A DNA stretch of 64,000 nt from Bacteroidaceae bacterium (GTDB lineage Bacteria > Bacteroidota > Bacteroidia > Bacteroidales > Bacteroidaceae). Where the stretch lies: positions 1-64,000 of the forward strand of contig JAFWXS010000140.1 of assembly GCA_017517925.1 (NCBI GenBank), read 5' to 3'. Under the pieces are notes generated by a model that was given only the letters and a program-made list of their open reading frames with translations, did no database searches and was not told the DNA's origin. A program made the position numbers and the translations under genes. This document shows positions 60,901-64,000 of the stretch, in pieces (within the stretch, counting starts at the first letter, position 1; every line of letters starts with the position of its first letter).

Positions 60901-61019
60901 AGCTTGGCTTCTTGAAGGAATCGCTTGCTGCGCATTTCGCGCTGCTGTACCACATCCGCATACTGTGCCTGTATCGGGAGCACCGAGCAGACCAACAACA
61001 GTATAACAATCTTTCTCAT
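57987..61019 (-). CDS. Giant exported tetratricopeptide-repeat protein
   Basis: A 1010-residue exported protein (signal peptide to about residue 18, PIQAQ) made almost entirely of TPR helix pairs from about 25 to 990. Clear examples are FLQEAKLLYNERNYDMAEELLHQV, YMRIGDCYFHSRQYKAAEEAYNKAI, DDALYEKGRAYVHLEQGTQAISTFEQL and AQYYLGCIYYKADNYNDAKLYLQQV. The spacing recalls BamD/YbgF-type envelope scaffolds but is far longer. It heads the operon TPR-barrel-fucosidase. A role as a periplasmic scaffold for the barrel is inferred from the pairing only. Confidence 0.85.
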   Translation of the reverse strand: MRKIVILLLVCSVLPIQAQYADVVQQREMRSKRFLQEAKLLYNERNYDMAEELLHQVQNGNPTHIQEHEAAALLALIAYYRNPEEALGTIEEYLKLYPDAPEQNRMKALALLSYYAQGNYAQVVYGMQEVDPDMLPDEERDNIILAYALSLIKEGQYEEAAVQLDILRIISDRYDNEAAFYTAYTDYQEKHYEAAEEGFTRTLEVPTYHRQSRYYLTEIMLQTKGYAEAEAMAVAYNEQYGQDEYTLEMKRIQGEALYGQQRYLQAAVVLEEYLAEAVEPTREAMYQLGMSHFNTNEHLRAPELFAMVSDGDDAIAQNAQLHAGLSYLALDDKNKARLCFEQAAAMNAVPMLRERAMYNYAVCMHETAYTGFGESVATLEQFLEEFPNSEYTDRIHSYLVETYMNTKNYDAALQSIAKIQQPGKTVLAAKQQLLYKAGVEAFASGNLDRALSKLNESLKVGDYDRQTGADALLWRGEVYFRRGDYRQAARDYTQYLNLTSDRRGRTYGLALYGLGYTYFIQKNYQDAFKQFNSLVQSYVASSGAIDKATIADAYMRIGDCYFHSRQYKAAEEAYNKAIATDPSQTDYAVYQKAFAQGLSGRYDDKIGTLTYLTETYPQSDYYDDALYEKGRAYVHLEQGTQAISTFEQLTQQFPQSQYAPIAGNEIALIHYQNNRIRSAIEAYKTVITNYPNSEQAKVAMRDLKNLYVEENMVDSYVEFSTQTKGLVTVDVNEHDSLSYKAAEIAYVRGDVKTAADGLTKYLSQFPNGAYIADAQYYLGCIYYKADNYNDAKLYLQQVAARRSSKYCEEATRMLADLAYNHKEYELSLETYGNLIELTSNPSIKQHAQVYRLRSAQALDNNELIIKETPQVLANSKLLPETVTELRYYRAKAYLIQNKNEGAIEDLSILAKDTRNVYGAEAKYLLAQLYYNMHKYDSAEKEVLDYINVSTPHSYWLARSFILLADVYMTNKKYIEAKQYLISLEQSYKAKDDIASMIEERLKALENKMNN

Positions 61020-61130
61020 TTTTTCTGTATTATTTTAAAATAGGGCATAAAGGTACGAAAAACACACGAATAATCAGCATATATCCTTACGATTCCCTAT
61101 TAAATATGTGTAAAAGTGGAAAAATACTAT

Positions 61131-61138
61131 TAAATTTG
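61131..61138 (+). promoter_or_regulatory. -7 element before glsB
   Basis: TAAATTTG, 64 bases before the ATG. No well-placed TTG. The opposite strand has TACCTTTA (61048-61055) for the TPR gene. Confidence 0.4.
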
Positions 61139-61202
61139 CGCCATATTGTCGCATACGGGTAATTTAGCAGCCGCATGAGGCATTCTAAAGATTGATATCA
61201 CA

Positions 61203-62198
61203 ATGAAGAAAATCATTGATCCCATTAGCAAGGAACTGCTCAAGGCCGAACTCACTGAAGACAGGCGCTTGCGTCATACCAATCGTGGTGGCAACGACCT
61301 CTACATCATTGATGCTCATAATGCTCCTAACGTGATGCAAGAGATTGGCCGTCTGCGTGAAATTGCTTTCCGTACCAGTGGTGGAGGAACAGGAGAGAGT
61401 GTTGATATTGATGAATTCGATACCATGGAGGTACCTTACAAGCAACTCGTGGTGTGGAATCCCGATGCAGAGGAGATTATCGGCGGCTATCGCTATATCC
61501 ACGGTTCTGATGTCAAGTTCGATGACAAAGGGCAGCCTATTCTCGCTACCTCGCACATGTTTCACTTCTCAGAGAAGTTTATCCATGAATATCTACCCCG
61601 TACCCTCGAACTGGGTCGTTCTTTCGTAGCAGTAGAATATCAGGCCTCGCGTACCGATACCAAGGGACTCTTCGCTCTCGACAACCTCTTCGATGGCCTC
61701 GCTGCCCTCACCGTTGTGCTTGATGATGCTGAGTACTTCTTCGGTAAGATGACCATGTACCCTTCCTACGATCGCCTTGCCCGCGACATGATTCTCTACT
61801 TCCTCGACAAGCACTTCGGTGACCGCCGCCACATGGTGAGTGCCTACCATCCTCTCTTCCTCGAGCATAATCCCAAGCAGTTCCGCGAACTCTTTGTGAA
61901 AGATGACTTCAAGCTCGACTACCGTATCCTCAATGCTCAGGTGCGTCAACGAGGATGTAACATTCCTCCGCTTGTCAATGCTTATATGAACCTCTCGCCT
62001 ACGATGCTTGTCTTCGGTACCGCCATCAATCACGAGTTTGGAGCTGTAGAGGAGACTGGTATACTCATCAGCGTCAACGAGTTGCACGAGGATAAGCGTA
62101 AGCGTCATATCCTCACCTTCGTGGAGGAACGTCCCCAGTTCAAGAAACGTGTCAGAGGTACCAAGGTGCTGTTCCCGTTTAGAAGAAAAAGAAAATAG
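61203..62198 (+). CDS. glsB: Glycine N-acyltransferase GlsB-like (OlsB-type GNAT)
   Basis: A 331-residue acyltransferase. Length and sequence match the Bacteroides GlsB type, which transfers a 3-hydroxy fatty acid from ACP to glycine, the first step to glycine and flavolipin-type lipids. The GNAT-like core spans about 35-200: MQEIGRLREIAFRTSGGGTGE, LVVWNPDAEEIIGGYRYIHG, RTLELGRSFVAVEYQ and ALDNLFDGLAALTV. The C-terminal part (FLEHNPKQFRELFV; RGCNIPPLVNAYMNLSPTMLVFGTAINHEFG) is typical. In Bacteroides thetaiotaomicron the second-step O-acyltransferase glsA lies next to it; here no PlsC-type gene is adjacent. Confidence 0.82.
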   Translation: MKKIIDPISKELLKAELTEDRRLRHTNRGGNDLYIIDAHNAPNVMQEIGRLREIAFRTSGGGTGESVDIDEFDTMEVPYKQLVVWNPDAEEIIGGYRYIHGSDVKFDDKGQPILATSHMFHFSEKFIHEYLPRTLELGRSFVAVEYQASRTDTKGLFALDNLFDGLAALTVVLDDAEYFFGKMTMYPSYDRLARDMILYFLDKHFGDRRHMVSAYHPLFLEHNPKQFRELFVKDDFKLDYRILNAQVRQRGCNIPPLVNAYMNLSPTMLVFGTAINHEFGAVEETGILISVNELHEDKRKRHILTFVEERPQFKKRVRGTKVLFPFRRKRK

Positions 62199-62206
62199 AT
62201 AGAAAA

Positions 62207-63943
62207 ATGAAATCGAGATTACTTATCCTATTGGGTTGTATGCTCATAGCTATGGAGATGATAGCAGAGAGCACGAAGACTGTCAGTGTCAAATTCTCTG
62301 ATTTTCCCAATGGCGTGCAATACGCAGAAAATGAACAGCACGATTTGGGAGATGGACTGGTAATCTATACTACTCTATGTCATTTTACTGAACAACTTAG
62401 GATATATGCCAGTTCTACATATAATGGATATGTCATCTCTGACCCACTCCCAGGGACTATCATAAGTATGAGTTTCAAGATGGGCCATAAGAAAGATGTA
62501 CTGGATGTTTATGGTAGTACAGATAAGGAGAATTGGACTTTAATCAAAAAGGATGGCATTAAAACGACTTCTACCTCCTATAAGAATTATACCTTGGATT
62601 TCCCGACAGATGCTAACTATACTTGTTTCAAACTCGATGTAAGAGGCTCAGAACAGATTCGCATAGAATCGCTCTCTATCACCTATGTAAGTAGTGACAA
62701 TGATGAAAGCAATGATGATGAGGACGACGTCTTTATGGTCTCCGCTCCTGTTTTCATCCCCGGAACTTCTACTTTTAGTACAGAATCCTTGAATGTTACA
62801 ATTACTGCAACTGAAGGGTGTGATATATTTTATACTACTGATGGTACCACTCCATCGTATGCAAATATCGAAGAGTGTAGGAAAGGCTCTGTGGCTACTA
62901 TTTATGCTTCGAGCACTCCGGTGACATTGAAGGCAATAGCAAAGGAACCGATAACAGGAGAGTATAGCGATGTTAGTAGTGCAACCTATACTTATGTTGA
63001 TCTTTCGATGGGAAATGATGGTTCTAAAACAAAGCCTTATACGGTAGAGGAGGTAAAAGCGCTGATAGGATTGAAAAGCAACAAATGGGTGAAAGGGATA
63101 ATCTACGGGACAATGCTTGGTTACGATATTAATGACGGGATAGCTACTTCTGATTTTAGTGCAGATTGGAACATCGTATTGGGAAATGAAGAAACACATA
63201 TTCCTGTGAGACTTACTAGTAGTGGGAACATAAAGAGTGAAATAAATCTGAAAGATCATCCTTACCTGAAAGGTAAAGAGATTTTGATAAAAGGTGAATT
63301 GAATGACTATTGTAGTTCATATGGTGTGTATGCTCCAGCCGAATATAAAATAACCTATGATGTCCCCATCAATAGTTATGGTTATGCTTCGTTATTTTTG
63401 GATATGCCAGTGTCAGTACCTACAGGTAGTACAGCTTATTATTGCACTATTGAGGAGAATTATGTTAATCTGTGTCCTGTAGGGAATATAGTTCCTGCTG
63501 GCGTAGGTATTATTATTGAGTCAGAACCCAATTCTACGTGTACGCTCACCTATACTACAGAAATGAATGTTAATGCGGAGTCTATTCTCAATGATAATCA
63601 GTTGGTCGGATTCAACAAAGACTCTGTTATTGCAGTGGATGGTCATGCCTATTATGCACTGAACGTGAAAGACAATAAGTTGGGATTCTATATACCTCAA
63701 ACAGCAACAGATGCAACAGATGCTGCAGGAGGGTTTGCTGCTATAGCCAATAAAGCCTATCTAAAGGTGGATGCAGAGCAGAAAGCTACTATGTTTCTTA
63801 TCCGTCGTGGAAATGATGAAACAACCATTCTCCCGATTGTCCATGTATCTGATGATATTATCTATGACTTGCAAGGACGTATGGTATCTTCTCCTGCTTC
63901 GGGATTATATATCCGAGGAGGTAAAAAGATTATCGTAAGATAA
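62207..63943 (+). CDS. Secreted multidomain protein with chitobiase-type module and sorting domain
   Basis: A 578-residue exported protein (signal peptide to about residue 21). Residues 22-160 are a beta-rich domain. Residues 175-270 match the CHB_HEX_C_1 (chitobiase C-terminal) fold: FSTESLNVTITATEGCDIFYTTDGTTPSY...TLKAIAKEPITGEYSDVSSATYT. Residues 275-390 look OB-fold-like (DUF6359 type: GSKTKPYTVEEVKALIGLKSNKWVKGIIYG). The last 28 residues (IYDLQGRMVSSPASGLYIRG then a basic KIIVR end) are a type IX secretion type-A sorting sequence. It should be carried to the surface. Substrate unknown. It is only 8 bp after glsB. Confidence 0.75.
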   Translation: MKSRLLILLGCMLIAMEMIAESTKTVSVKFSDFPNGVQYAENEQHDLGDGLVIYTTLCHFTEQLRIYASSTYNGYVISDPLPGTIISMSFKMGHKKDVLDVYGSTDKENWTLIKKDGIKTTSTSYKNYTLDFPTDANYTCFKLDVRGSEQIRIESLSITYVSSDNDESNDDEDDVFMVSAPVFIPGTSTFSTESLNVTITATEGCDIFYTTDGTTPSYANIEECRKGSVATIYASSTPVTLKAIAKEPITGEYSDVSSATYTYVDLSMGNDGSKTKPYTVEEVKALIGLKSNKWVKGIIYGTMLGYDINDGIATSDFSADWNIVLGNEETHIPVRLTSSGNIKSEINLKDHPYLKGKEILIKGELNDYCSSYGVYAPAEYKITYDVPINSYGYASLFLDMPVSVPTGSTAYYCTIEENYVNLCPVGNIVPAGVGIIIESEPNSTCTLTYTTEMNVNAESILNDNQLVGFNKDSVIAVDGHAYYALNVKDNKLGFYIPQTATDATDAAGGFAAIANKAYLKVDAEQKATMFLIRRGNDETTILPIVHVSDDIIYDLQGRMVSSPASGLYIRGGKKIIVR

Positions 63944-63955
63944 CAAGAAAGCATT

Positions 63956-64000
63956 ATGCTGAAAAAACTATATGAAAAACCTGAGATGATTGAGGTAGAG
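63956..64000 (+). CDS. Start of a further small ORF (cut by window edge)
   Basis: Fifteen codons are visible: MLKKLYEKPEMIEVE, starting 12 bp after the sorting-domain protein. The KKxYxxPEM opening is characteristic of very short Bacteroidales peptides of unknown role that often follow surface-protein genes. The gene runs past the window, so its length cannot be judged. Confidence 0.5.
   Translation, partial: MLKKLYEKPEMIEVE

Overview
The window looks like chromosomal DNA from a member of the Bacteroidales (Bacteroidaceae/Prevotellaceae type). This rests on a SusC/SusD outer-membrane importer, FimA/Mfa-type (type V) pilus genes, abundant lipoproteins, C-terminal sorting domains of type IX secretion type, a GlsB-like glycine-lipid acyltransferase, and a repeated promoter layout of TTG, about 20 bases, then TAnnTTTG, which is the Bacteroidetes consensus. 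Most genes are ordinary single-copy chromosomal genes. No phage, integrase, transposase, CRISPR array, rRNA or tRNA was seen.

Layout. 1-3.3 kb: a repeat-rich gene-free kilobase, then a secreted HtrA-type protease and a lipoprotein. 3.3-10.7 kb (leftward): an SO_0444-type metal permease with an HMA domain, a frameshifted lipoprotein gene, a secreted glycosidase, a truncated second apt copy, a small membrane protein, intact apt, and mnmG. 10.7-20.6 kb: pgeF, an ICMT-like methyltransferase, a TrmH-family methyltransferase, a PepSY-like protein, a histidine kinase/response regulator pair, an acyltransferase, a thioesterase, a sirtuin, and nadA. 20.6-21.1 kb: an AT-rich gene-free stretch with a cluster of DnaA boxes, my candidate for the chromosome replication origin. 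21.1-29.4 kb: a five-gene SusC/SusD operon with DUF4843-like and PKD-like lipoproteins and a thioredoxin-fold protein, of the kind associated with peptide import. 29.5-36.7 kb: a secreted calycin-like modular protein, a MITE-like element, dusB, a MATE transporter, a patatin, a LOG-family protein and a PfkB kinase.

36.7-39.9 kb is an oxidative-stress island: rubrerythrin and oxyR are divergent with facing promoters, followed by thioredoxin, a 54-residue rubredoxin and a lipoprotein redoxin. 40.0-52.3 kb is a type V pilus locus: a divergent membrane AraC regulator, DUF3575- and DUF3868-like proteins, the major pilin, an Mfa2/FimB-like anchor, and three large accessory or tip subunits. The four putative polymerising subunits carry a Thr-Arg-Ala/Gly site at residues 44-57 and the anchor does not. 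A strong hairpin separates the major pilin from the rest.

52.4-64.0 kb holds a small membrane protein, a DEAD-box helicase with a DbpA-type RNA-binding domain, an alpha-L-fucosidase, an outer-membrane barrel and giant TPR pair, glsB, a secreted protein with a C-terminal sorting domain, and the first 15 codons of a further small ORF.

The least explained structure is non-coding. Several intergenic regions contain arrays of 10-14 bp palindromes whose sequence is shared within a locus but mostly differs between loci. Two arrays, before the redoxin and the DEAD-box genes, belong to the same family and start where transcription should begin. There are also a 136 bp dispersed inverted repeat, a 235 bp element with 35 bp terminal inverted repeats, and REP-like repeats.
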